Made by a program: the position numbers and the translations under genes. A stretch of DNA of 42,900 nucleotides from an uncultured Caryophanales bacterium (lineage in GTDB: Bacteria > Bacillota_I > Bacilli_A > RF39 > UBA660), in the NCBI GenBank assembly GCA_947165475.1, contig CAMVAN010000005.1, forward strand, positions 1 through 42,900, written 5' to 3'. The notes beneath the pieces are model-generated. The model worked only from the letters and a program-made list of their open reading frames with translations. It did not search any database and was not told where the DNA came from. Numbering within the stretch: position 1 is the stretch's first letter; each line of letters starts with the position of its first letter. Shown piece after piece: positions 1-8,744 of the stretch.

Positions 1-27
1 GAGCCTTTATAGGCGACCAGAGAAAAA

Positions 28-45
28 CCACTAGTTTACTAGTGG
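28..45 (-). terminator. Hairpin terminator, probably for the 54-842 minus-strand gene
   Basis: CCACTAG-TTTA-CTAGTGG perfect inverted repeat just beyond the minus-strand stop; minus strand continues into TTTTTC. Confidence 0.7.
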
Positions 46-53
46 ATTATTTT

Positions 54-842
54 TTATTGATTAGTACTTTGGGGTTGATTTATGTCTGTATTTTCTTCAG
101 TTTTTGGTTTATCTATACAAGTTTTTGTTTTATCATCATATATTTTATTTATATCTGTACAAGTACATTTACCATTATCCATTTTTGTATCTTTTGGGCA
201 TTGGTCTTTAGGTGTTATTATAGTTGGCCCTGGTTCAGTGATTATAATTTTTCCTTGATAAGTGATTCCCTTATATATTATGTAATAATCGTACGTTCCT
301 GAAACTGCTGGTTTTACATTTGATATATCGAGAGTTAAGTTATTAAATACTTCTTCTGGTATTTCCTCTTTAATAAATGTTCTTGGATTGCTTGAAAGTG
401 ATTCTCCTCTTTTTAGGGTTATTTCTTTTAGAGTTAAAGTCATATTAGGGAGTTCTTTTTCCTTTATTTTAATTGTTCCTATATACTTTTTCTTTTTATA
501 GGTTATTGTATATTTATATGTTCCCGCTTGATTGATGTTTACTAGTGATGTATCTAATTTTAAAGATTTTAATGTATCATTACTAATATTTTCTATATCA
601 TTAAGATAATCTTTTACATCCATACTTATTGGATGATTTATTTCTATTTCTAAATCTTTTATTTTAATTTCATTAGTTTTTGCTTGAGATTCAGCTATTT
701 TTCTATTTTCTATTGATAGAGAATATGTTGTTTTAATTTTTGGCTTTTGAAAACTCATTATTAATCCTGTTCCAATAAAGATAATACTAATACTGGTTAG
801 AGTTATAGAGAGAATTCTTATTTCTTTTTTGTTAAAGTCCAT
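54..842 (-). CDS. Membrane-anchored surface protein with two Ig-like repeats and a Cys-rich tail
   Basis: 262 aa; N-terminal TM helix; two similar 'GTYKYTITYKKKKYIGTIKI' / 'GTYDYYIIYKGITYQGKIII' repeats; C-terminal CPKDTKMDNGKCTCTD segment. Confidence 0.6.
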   Translation of the reverse strand: MDFNKKEIRILSITLTSISIIFIGTGLIMSFQKPKIKTTYSLSIENRKIAESQAKTNEIKIKDLEIEINHPISMDVKDYLNDIENISNDTLKSLKLDTSLVNINQAGTYKYTITYKKKKYIGTIKIKEKELPNMTLTLKEITLKRGESLSSNPRTFIKEEIPEEVFNNLTLDISNVKPAVSGTYDYYIIYKGITYQGKIIITEPGPTIITPKDQCPKDTKMDNGKCTCTDINKIYDDKTKTCIDKPKTEENTDINQPQSTNQ

Positions 843-964
843 ACTCTTACACTCCTATCTTAATGTAATTATAAACTATATCTTTTTTTCTTACAAGGAA
901 AATGTATTTATTTTTTGTTGAAAAATGTATTTATTTAACATATAATTTAAGCAGAGGTGAGTTT

Positions 965-1384
965 ATGGCTTTTGAGTGGTTTATATCTTTTATTGTTTTT
1001 TTGATAATTGAAGCTTTAACAGTAAATCTTGTTACAATTTGGTTTGCTGTGGGAGCACTTGCTGGTATTATTAGTTGTTTGTTTACAGATTCTATAATAA
1101 TACAAGCTGTTGTTTTTGTTATTGTAAGTGTATTGTCTTTATTTCTTACACAGCCTATTGTTCGAAAATTTCGTAAAACCTCTATTACTCCGACTAATTT
1201 TGATCGAGTTATTGGTAAGATTGGTGTGGTTACAAAAAAAATTGGTTTAAACGAATATGGAGAAGTAAAAGTTTTTGGAAATGTTTGGACTGCTTATAGT
1301 AATGAGGAGATTGAGGTTGGAAAAAGAGTAAAGATATTATCTATTGAAGGCGTTAAACTTATCGTTGAAAAGGAGGAAAAATAA
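965..1384 (+). CDS. NfeD family membrane protein
   Basis: ORF track start is 902; ATG at 965 follows GAGGTG; TM helices followed by OB-like domain (IGKIGVVTKKIGLNEYGEVKVFGNVWTAYS); adjacent to SPFH gene. Confidence 0.8.
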   Translation: MAFEWFISFIVFLIIEALTVNLVTIWFAVGALAGIISCLFTDSIIIQAVVFVIVSVLSLFLTQPIVRKFRKTSITPTNFDRVIGKIGVVTKKIGLNEYGEVKVFGNVWTAYSNEEIEVGKRVKILSIEGVKLIVEKEEK

Positions 1385-1385
1385 A

Positions 1386-2279
1386 ATGGGATTAGGTTTA
1401 GGTATTTTAATTGTTCTTGTATTAATTGTTGCTTCTGGAATAAAAATTATTCCACAATCACGAGCATTTGTGGTAGAAAGATTGGGCGCTTATCATCGTA
1501 CTATGCAAACTGGACTTCATTATATCTTTCCATTTATTGAAAGAGTTTCTAATAATGTTAGTTTAAAGGAAATTGTAAAGGATTTTGCTCCTCAGCCTGT
1601 TATTACTAAAGATAATGTTACTATGCAGATTGATACAGTAGTTTACTTTCAAATTACTGATCCAAAATTATATTCATATGGTATAGAAAATCCAGTTAAT
1701 GCTATTGAAAATTTAACTGCAACAACACTACGTAATATTATTGGTGAACTTGAACTTGATGAAACATTAACTTCTCGAGATGTTATTAATACAAAAATGC
1801 GTAGTATTTTGGATGAGGCTACTGATCCATGGGGAGTTAAAGTTAATCGAGTTGAGGTAAAAAACATTTTACCACCAAGAGATATTCAAGAGTCTATGGA
1901 AAAGCAAATGAGAGCAGAACGCGAAAGACGTGAAGCTATTCTTAAGGCAGAAGGAGAAAAGAAAGCTGCTATTCTTATTGCCGAAGGTGAAAAGGAAAGT
2001 ACTATTTTAAGGGCTGATGCTGAAAAAGCTGCTAAGATTAAGGCTGCCGAAGGTGAAGCAGAAGCAATTATTAAAATTCAAGAAGCTACTGCTCAAGGAC
2101 TTCGCTTATTAAAAGATGCTAATATGGATGAAGCTGTACTTAAATTAAAAAGTTATGAGGCAATGGTAGATGTAGCAAAGGGAAATGCTACTAAAATTAT
2201 TGTTCCAAGTGATTTACAAGGTTTAGTAACTGCTGGTACTATTTTAGGGGACTCTTTTAAAAATAGTTCTGATAAATAA
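1386..2279 (+). CDS. SPFH/Band 7 (stomatin/QmcA-like) protein
   Basis: IIPQSRAFVVERLGAYHRTMQTGLHYIFPF... and Ala/Glu-rich coiled coil; start after GGAGG at 1386. Confidence 0.9.
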   Translation: MGLGLGILIVLVLIVASGIKIIPQSRAFVVERLGAYHRTMQTGLHYIFPFIERVSNNVSLKEIVKDFAPQPVITKDNVTMQIDTVVYFQITDPKLYSYGIENPVNAIENLTATTLRNIIGELELDETLTSRDVINTKMRSILDEATDPWGVKVNRVEVKNILPPRDIQESMEKQMRAERERREAILKAEGEKKAAILIAEGEKESTILRADAEKAAKIKAAEGEAEAIIKIQEATAQGLRLLKDANMDEAVLKLKSYEAMVDVAKGNATKIIVPSDLQGLVTAGTILGDSFKNSSDK

Positions 2280-2285
2280 AAAATA

Positions 2286-2332
2286 AATATAGATAGGCCT
2301 CGTTATTATAGGGTGTTTATCTATATTTTTTT
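2286..2332 (+). terminator. Rho-independent terminator after the SPFH gene
   Basis: AATATAGATA ... TATCTATATT followed by T-run. Confidence 0.65.
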
Positions 2333-2349
2333 ATGTAGGGAGAGTTGAA

Positions 2350-2610
2350 CTATTTTAAAATATTAATGTATATTAGTATATTTATTATTATGCTGAGTGG
2401 TATTAAAATTTGAAATTTTATTTTTTTAGTCTTATGATGAAATATAATCATTCCTAAAAGTGTACCTATGCTTCCTCCTAGAAGTGATATTCCGATTAAA
2501 TTATTTTCACTTACTCGCCATTGTTTCTTTGTAGAGCAATATTTATCCCATCCCATTAAGGCAAAAGATAGTAAGTTTATTCCTAATATATATATTGTTT
2601 GATAAGTCAT
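2350..2610 (-). CDS. DUF1294 family membrane protein
   Basis: 86 aa; NLLSFALMGWDKYCSTKKQWRVSE...LLGGSIGTLLGMIIFHHKTKK pattern. Confidence 0.75.
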   Translation of the reverse strand: MTYQTIYILGINLLSFALMGWDKYCSTKKQWRVSENNLIGISLLGGSIGTLLGMIIFHHKTKKIKFQILIPLSIIINILIYINILK

Positions 2611-3539
2611 AGTTTTGCTCCTTGATATGTATTTCTTTTTGCCATTTCTTTATCAATATCATTTAATACACAAAACTTTTTTATTAGCCAGGTTGGTTCA
2701 ATTAATTTATTTGGGTCTGGATCACCTGTAATTCTATGTATAACTATTTCTGGTCTTAATAGTTCTAGTTGTTCTATTACTATATTTATATATTCTTCTT
2801 TTGTAAGAATATGAAATTTTTCTTTTTTATAAAGTTTTTCTAATGGAGTATCTTTTATTATACTTAACATGTGAATTTTAATTCCTTGAATATCTAGATT
2901 ATTTAAATACTTTATAGTATTTATCATATCTTCTTTATTTTCATATGGTAGTCCATTTATGATGTGTACTATCACATTTATATTTTTTTTCCTTAGTTTT
3001 TTTACCATTTTTTCAAAACATTCTAATGTGTGACATCTATTAATTAAGATAGATGTTTTTTTGTTTATTGTTTGGAGACCTAATTCTATAGTTAAAAATG
3101 TTTTTTTATTTAATTCTTCTAGATATTCTAAGCAATCATCTGATATAGAATCTGGCCTTGTTGCGATATTTATTCCTACTACATTATCAAAAGTTAGTAC
3201 TTTTTCGTATATACTTTTTAATTTTTCAGTTTTAGCATATGTATTTGTTCTTGCTTGAAAGTAAGCAATATATTTTGCGTCTTTCCATTTTTTATCCATA
3301 ACTTTTTTAATATTATTAAATTGTTCTTCTAAAGAATCTTCAATTTTTCCTCCAAATTCACCACTGCCACTCTTTGAACAATAAATACATCCTCCATATC
3401 CTACTGTTCCATCTATATTTGGACAAGAGAAACCTGCATTTAAACTTATTTTACTAATTTTTGAGTGAAATTTATTTTTATAGAAATAGTCAAGAGTATG
3501 GTATCTTTTATTGGTATTTGAGTATTTAAAAGTATTCAT
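2607..3539 (-). CDS. TIGR01212/YhcC-type radical SAM protein
   Basis: NAGFSCPNIDGTVGYGGCIYCSKSGSGEF cluster motif; ATGA overlap with downstream DUF1294 gene. Confidence 0.85.
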   Translation of the reverse strand: MNTFKYSNTNKRYHTLDYFYKNKFHSKISKISLNAGFSCPNIDGTVGYGGCIYCSKSGSGEFGGKIEDSLEEQFNNIKKVMDKKWKDAKYIAYFQARTNTYAKTEKLKSIYEKVLTFDNVVGINIATRPDSISDDCLEYLEELNKKTFLTIELGLQTINKKTSILINRCHTLECFEKMVKKLRKKNINVIVHIINGLPYENKEDMINTIKYLNNLDIQGIKIHMLSIIKDTPLEKLYKKEKFHILTKEEYINIVIEQLELLRPEIVIHRITGDPDPNKLIEPTWLIKKFCVLNDIDKEMAKRNTYQGAKL

Positions 3540-3597
3540 ATTTTCACACCTTTTCTGAGGTCTAATTATATCATTAAAACTAGTTTTTTACAAATAG

Positions 3598-4755
3598 TTG
3601 TGTTATTATTATGATAAGGTGGTGGACTTGAGAAAGGTAAGTAAAATTCGTTTAAAACCTAAATTTAAGAAGATATTACAAATATTTGGTTTTATTTTGT
3701 GTGTGTTTATAGGATTACTTTTATTTTATTTAAAGCAAATCTATGATTTAAATAAAATTGGTTATAGTAAAAAAGCTAGTCATGAAATACTTTTTTCTTT
3801 AAAAAAAGATTATGTTTTATCAGTTGGTAAAAATGAATCCTTAAATGCTGCTTTTGAGAGTAGTTCTTATAAAGAAGAAAATTTAGATCATTATCGTAAA
3901 ATTCGTTATTTTCCACATAAACATTTTATTAAAAATATTAACAAGCTATTGGAAAAAGGTTATAACGATAGTGATATCAATATTATTTTTTCTCATGGAA
4001 ACGATGAAGAAGTATCTAGATTTACAAAACGAGAAAAGATTCGTTATTTAGAAGAATTTTATAGTATTTCTTATGCAAAACTAGATAATTATGATAGATA
4101 TGTTCAATATTCTGATGATACTGGTGAAGATGAAGAGACAACTGTTTTATTTGTTAATCTTGATATGGATAAAAATGATTATGAAGATCCTGTTATTGTT
4201 ACAAAATATTCAACTGATATGTTAGTTAATAAACATAGAAGTTTAACAGATAAGTTTGTTCCAAATGATTTAGTCACTATTAGTAAAGAGTATGCTTCAG
4301 AAGATGATTTACAGGCAAGTAAAGTTGCAGTAGATGCTTTTATTAAGATGAGTAAGGCTGCCGAGGACGAGGGGTATTCTTTGGTTATAAATTCAGCTTA
4401 TCGTAGTTATCAAGATCAACTTGATTTAATTGATTTTTATAAGAAAGCTTATGGTCAAAGTTATGTAGATAAGTATGTTGCTAAAGCTGGTTTTTCTGAG
4501 CATCAAACAGGTCTTTCATTCGATATAGGTAGTAGAACGGCTAATGTTTTTCAAAATAGCAAAGAATATACTTGGATGGAAGAAAATGCATATAAGTATG
4601 GTTTTATAAGGAGATTTACTAAAAAATATGAATTTATTACTGGTTTTCGAAATGAACCATGGCATTTTCGATATGTTGGTGAAAAAATTGCTAAAGAAAT
4701 TCATGAAAAAGGAATGAGCTATGAAGAATATTGGACTGTTTTTTTAGACAAATGA
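3598..4755 (+). CDS. VanY-family D-alanyl-D-alanine carboxypeptidase
   Basis: N-terminal TM; SAYRSYQDQ, GFSEHQTGLSFDIG and EPWHFRYVG motifs; TTG at 3628 is an alternative start. Confidence 0.85.
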   Translation: MCYYYDKVVDLRKVSKIRLKPKFKKILQIFGFILCVFIGLLLFYLKQIYDLNKIGYSKKASHEILFSLKKDYVLSVGKNESLNAAFESSSYKEENLDHYRKIRYFPHKHFIKNINKLLEKGYNDSDINIIFSHGNDEEVSRFTKREKIRYLEEFYSISYAKLDNYDRYVQYSDDTGEDEETTVLFVNLDMDKNDYEDPVIVTKYSTDMLVNKHRSLTDKFVPNDLVTISKEYASEDDLQASKVAVDAFIKMSKAAEDEGYSLVINSAYRSYQDQLDLIDFYKKAYGQSYVDKYVAKAGFSEHQTGLSFDIGSRTANVFQNSKEYTWMEENAYKYGFIRRFTKKYEFITGFRNEPWHFRYVGEKIAKEIHEKGMSYEEYWTVFLDK

Positions 4756-4938
4756 TAAAAATACTATAATTGTACTCTTTTATAATAAAGATATTTCTAA
4801 TAAAAAACTTTAAGAATATATTGTAAAAAAAATTATAGATTGGATTTTTATCCATTTTTCTTTTTTTAAAATATCTTTTTCTTGGATATTTTTTTTATTT
4901 ATGATATTATGTTAATAGAATAATAAGAAGGTGTTGCT

Positions 4939-7359
4939 ATGTATCCGCTAGGAAAACAATTTGAAGTTGATAACTCAAAAGCTAAATGTGATGAAAAGTG
5001 TGTTGCTAAGGGTGCTAATTATAGAATATCTGTTATTACGGAAAGAATTATTCGACTTGAATTTTCTCCTTCTGGACAGTTTAATGATCGACCTACTCAG
5101 CTTATTAAGAAAAGAAATATAGCTGCTCCTGAATTTTCTGTTAGACAAGATGCTAATATTTTAGAAATAACGAGTAAGTATTTTTCTTTGACTTATATAA
5201 AAGGACAACCATTTATTGGTAGTAAAGTTGATCCTATGAGAAATTTAAAAATCACTTTATTATCTAAAGAGAGGGATCGTTGTAAAGATTGGTATGTTGG
5301 ACATCCTGAAGTTCGTAATATGTACGGAAATATTGTAAGTGTTGATTCTAATGTACCTTTGTATTTACAAAAGGGGTTATATTCTTTAGATGGATTTGCG
5401 TCAATTGATGATTCCTTAAGTAAAATAATTATGGAAGATGGGTCTTTAGCGAATCCTCTACAAAATTATTTTGATATGTATGTTTTATTTTATGATAGAG
5501 ATTTTAGACAAGTTTTGTTTGATTATTTTAAAATGACTGGAGCTCCATCTTTAATTCCTCGTTATGCACTTGGTAACTGGTGGAGTCGTAATACGATTTA
5601 TGATAGTGAATCTTCCTTTGAATTAATTCGTAATTTTGAAAGAAAGCAAATTCCTATTTCGGTTATGCTTTATGATCATGATTGGCATTTTAGAAATGTA
5701 GGAGATTTTAAAGATGTTAAAACTGGTTTTACTTTTAATCCCGAATTATTTCCACAACCTCAGGAAGTTATTAACGCCTTTCATAGAAGAGGAATTAGAG
5801 TTGGGTTGTGTATTAATCCTTTAGGTGGTATTTATCCATATGAACAATATTATCCTCAAGCTAGAGAATTTTTACAAACTCAAGCTGGTACTATTATTCA
5901 GTTTGATCCTTTTAATCCAAAATTGTTAGATGTTTTATTTAAAATGTTTCTTCATCCTCTTGAAGCTCTTGGTGTGGATTTTTTTTGGAATGATTCTAAT
6001 GATAAAGACGTTAGTAAATTATGGGCTTTAAATCATTATTTATTTTTGGATTCAGGTAGAAATAAGAATAAAAGGCCTCTTATTTTAGCAAGAAGTGGAT
6101 TAACTGCTCCTCATAGATATCCAATTCTTTATGGTGGTTCTAGTGAGATTAGTTGGAAAAATTTAAAAGAGTTACCATTTTTATACTTAAATGCTGCTAA
6201 TATTGGTGTTAGTTGGTGGAGTCATGATGTTGGAGGAAATCATGGTGGTATTGAAGATGGTGAATTATATTTACGTTATGTTCAATTAAGTACATTTGGA
6301 CCGATTTTAAGATTTCATGGCGCAAGAGGGAGATATTATAAAAAAGAACCATGGTTATGGGATCCTAAAACGCAAAGTGTAGCAGCTGATTATTTAAGAC
6401 TTCGTCATAGATTGATTCCATATTTGTATACCGAAGCTTATAATTATACAAAATCTGGAACTCCTCTTATTCAACCATTTTATTACAATTATATGTGGGT
6501 ATATGATGATGATTTATACAGAAATCAATACTATTTTGGTTCTCAGTTACTTGTATGTCCTATTTTGGAACAAAAAGATAGAGTAATGAACCGTACTATT
6601 CATCGTTTCTTTGTTCCTGATGGTACTTGGTATGATCTTGTCACTGGAAAAAAATTTCCTGGAAATAAAAAATATGTTTCATTTTTTAAAGAAGATGATT
6701 ATCCTGTTTTTGCTCATTCAGGGTCAATTATTCCTTTCTCAAATCGTAGTGATTATAATAATATAGGATTACCTACGGATTTAGAAATTCAGATATTTCC
6801 TGGAGCAAGTAATACTTATACTTTGTATGAAGATGATGGTATTACTTCAATGTATAAAGAGGGCTATTATTTAAAAACAAGCATTGATTATAATTATTTA
6901 AGAAATAATTATACTGTTATTATTCGTTCTATTGATGGTAAGAGTGGAATTGTTCCTGAACGAAGAAATTATAAAATGGTTTTTCGAAATACTAAACAAG
7001 CTGAAAATGTTACAATCTATTTTAATTCTGATAAATTAAATTCTACTAATTATGTTGATGGAAATGATTTTGTTGTAGAAGTTCGTAATGTTCCTACTAT
7101 GGGACAGTTAACTATAAATTGTAAAGGTAAAGATATTGAAATTGATGCTGTTCGTTTGATTAATGATGATTTTGATAGTATCTTGATGGATCTAATGATT
7201 GATACTTATTTAAAAGAAGAAATTGCTTCTATTATTTTCGATACTGAGCTTCCTATTTCGAAAAAGAGAATTTCACTTCGTAAATTAAAGAAAAAAGGAT
7301 TATCAAAAGAGTATCTTGGTTTATTTTTAAAATTGTTAGATTATATTGGAGAATTTTAG
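4939..7359 (+). CDS. Glycoside hydrolase family 31 (alpha-glucosidase-like)
   Basis: YALGNWWSRN, MLYDHDWHF, GVDFFWNDSND (nucleophile region), WWSHDVGGNHGG (acid/base region); SD AAGAAGGTG. Confidence 0.85.
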   Translation: MYPLGKQFEVDNSKAKCDEKCVAKGANYRISVITERIIRLEFSPSGQFNDRPTQLIKKRNIAAPEFSVRQDANILEITSKYFSLTYIKGQPFIGSKVDPMRNLKITLLSKERDRCKDWYVGHPEVRNMYGNIVSVDSNVPLYLQKGLYSLDGFASIDDSLSKIIMEDGSLANPLQNYFDMYVLFYDRDFRQVLFDYFKMTGAPSLIPRYALGNWWSRNTIYDSESSFELIRNFERKQIPISVMLYDHDWHFRNVGDFKDVKTGFTFNPELFPQPQEVINAFHRRGIRVGLCINPLGGIYPYEQYYPQAREFLQTQAGTIIQFDPFNPKLLDVLFKMFLHPLEALGVDFFWNDSNDKDVSKLWALNHYLFLDSGRNKNKRPLILARSGLTAPHRYPILYGGSSEISWKNLKELPFLYLNAANIGVSWWSHDVGGNHGGIEDGELYLRYVQLSTFGPILRFHGARGRYYKKEPWLWDPKTQSVAADYLRLRHRLIPYLYTEAYNYTKSGTPLIQPFYYNYMWVYDDDLYRNQYYFGSQLLVCPILEQKDRVMNRTIHRFFVPDGTWYDLVTGKKFPGNKKYVSFFKEDDYPVFAHSGSIIPFSNRSDYNNIGLPTDLEIQIFPGASNTYTLYEDDGITSMYKEGYYLKTSIDYNYLRNNYTVIIRSIDGKSGIVPERRNYKMVFRNTKQAENVTIYFNSDKLNSTNYVDGNDFVVEVRNVPTMGQLTINCKGKDIEIDAVRLINDDFDSILMDLMIDTYLKEEIASIIFDTELPISKKRISLRKLKKKGLSKEYLGLFLKLLDYIGEF

Positions 7360-7367
7360 GAGGATTT

Positions 7368-8126
7368 ATGGAACATAGTATTAATAGACTCAATATATTG
7401 AAAGATTTAGTGTTGGAAAAATATCCTGAGGATGTGGACACTTTAAATGAAGACTGTGATGAATTTAATTTAGAGTTATGTGATTCCGTTATTTCACATT
7501 TAGATGATTGTTATGATTCTTTCTTATCTGATTCTTTAAAAGATATGGATTCTGTTGAAAAAGAGAAACTCTTTCATTTAGTTCATTATTATAAATCTTT
7601 ATTATTTTATCAAGGAGATATTACTTATTGGCCAGATTCTTCTGAAGGAGTACCTGGAAATACTGACTATGTTTGTATGAGAATTTTAGATAATTTTGAT
7701 TTTCTACTGAGTATTGCTAAAAAAGGTGGAGAGGATGTTTTAAAAGAAATATATAAATTACAATCTACTAATTATTTAAATAGAAAAATATTAATAGATT
7801 ATCTTCGCAAAATATTTAATGATGATGATTTATTGCAATTGTTCTTATTAGAATTAACTGACAATAATGGTAAATATAATCCTTTATCTATTCCTTTTAA
7901 AGCTATATTATGTTTATATCCTGAGGAAGTTATTTTTAGTAAAAAAGATGGTAAATGTATTTTATTGGAACTTGATGATTTAATTGATAGGATGAATAAG
8001 ATTTCAAAATTCTCTTTTCATAATTTTACTGATGTTATGGATGAATATCGTTCTAATGTTGATAAATTTAAAGATTTAATAGTAACTATATCTTTAGAAT
8101 ATAGTAATATAGAAAAAAATAATTAA
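7368..8126 (+). CDS. Hypothetical acidic protein, co-oriented with GH31
   Basis: 252 aa ORF with SD AGGAGG directly after the GH31 stop; no family recognised. Confidence 0.7.
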   Translation: MEHSINRLNILKDLVLEKYPEDVDTLNEDCDEFNLELCDSVISHLDDCYDSFLSDSLKDMDSVEKEKLFHLVHYYKSLLFYQGDITYWPDSSEGVPGNTDYVCMRILDNFDFLLSIAKKGGEDVLKEIYKLQSTNYLNRKILIDYLRKIFNDDDLLQLFLLELTDNNGKYNPLSIPFKAILCLYPEEVIFSKKDGKCILLELDDLIDRMNKISKFSFHNFTDVMDEYRSNVDKFKDLIVTISLEYSNIEKNN

Positions 8127-8167
8127 TTTTTTCTTGGCTTTTTACTCTATTGTGTTATAATAGTTTT

Positions 8168-8366
8168 ATATTTGTGATGAAAAAGAAGTAGTAGTAATTG
8201 ATTGCTATTTAGCGAGTCTATGTTTGGTGAAAATAGATTAGCAATAATTATGAACTTGTCTTTTGAACAAATGGGTAATTCCGTTATCAATTTAGAGTAT
8301 AAGTTTTCTTATAAATTAAGGTGGTACCACGAGCAATTCGTCCTTATGGATGAGTTGCTTTTTTTT
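8168..8366 (+). promoter_or_regulatory. T-box riboswitch, likely Leu (CUU specifier), controlling the membrane ORF and leuS
   Basis: T-box core AAGGTGGTACCACG at 8318-8331; downstream terminator helix AGCAATTCGTCC/GGATGAGTTGCT + T-run; upstream GAA-CTT-G matches a specifier position. Confidence 0.9.
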
Positions 8367-8375
8367 GGAGGATTT

Positions 8376-8744
8376 ATGTTAGAGGAATTTTTGGTTTTTC
8401 TTTTATCTTTTGTTTTTGTTTTTATTTTATATAGATTATTTATAGTACCTAGTGCTAAAAAGAAATATAAAGATAAAAATAAAGGTAGAGAGCCCATTGA
8501 AGTAATTTATTTAAAGAATCATTATCATTTAAATATGAAAAAAATATCGTATAAAAAGTTATTAATGATTATTTCTATTGTTTCTTCTTTTGATATCTCT
8601 TTAATTGTAAGTATAATTATGCTATTTAATAATTTTCTATTGGAAATAGTAATTGGTTTTCTTTCAACTTTAGTTATTATTTATATAAGTTATTATTTTG
8701 TTTATTTGTTTTTTAAAAAGAAAGGATTGATTTGTAATGAATAA
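8376..8744 (+). CDS. Small membrane protein between the T-box and leuS
   Basis: The 8202 ORF start lies inside the T-box; ATG at 8376 follows TTGGAGG; 122 aa with several TM helices; overlaps leuS start. Confidence 0.75.
   Translation: MLEEFLVFLLSFVFVFILYRLFIVPSAKKKYKDKNKGREPIEVIYLKNHYHLNMKKISYKKLLMIISIVSSFDISLIVSIIMLFNNFLLEIVIGFLSTLVIIYISYYFVYLFFKKKGLICNE

Noticed and set aside
8202-8375. N-terminal extension of the 180-aa ORF
   Set aside because: Lies inside the T-box leader; the ATG at 8376 has a strong SD.
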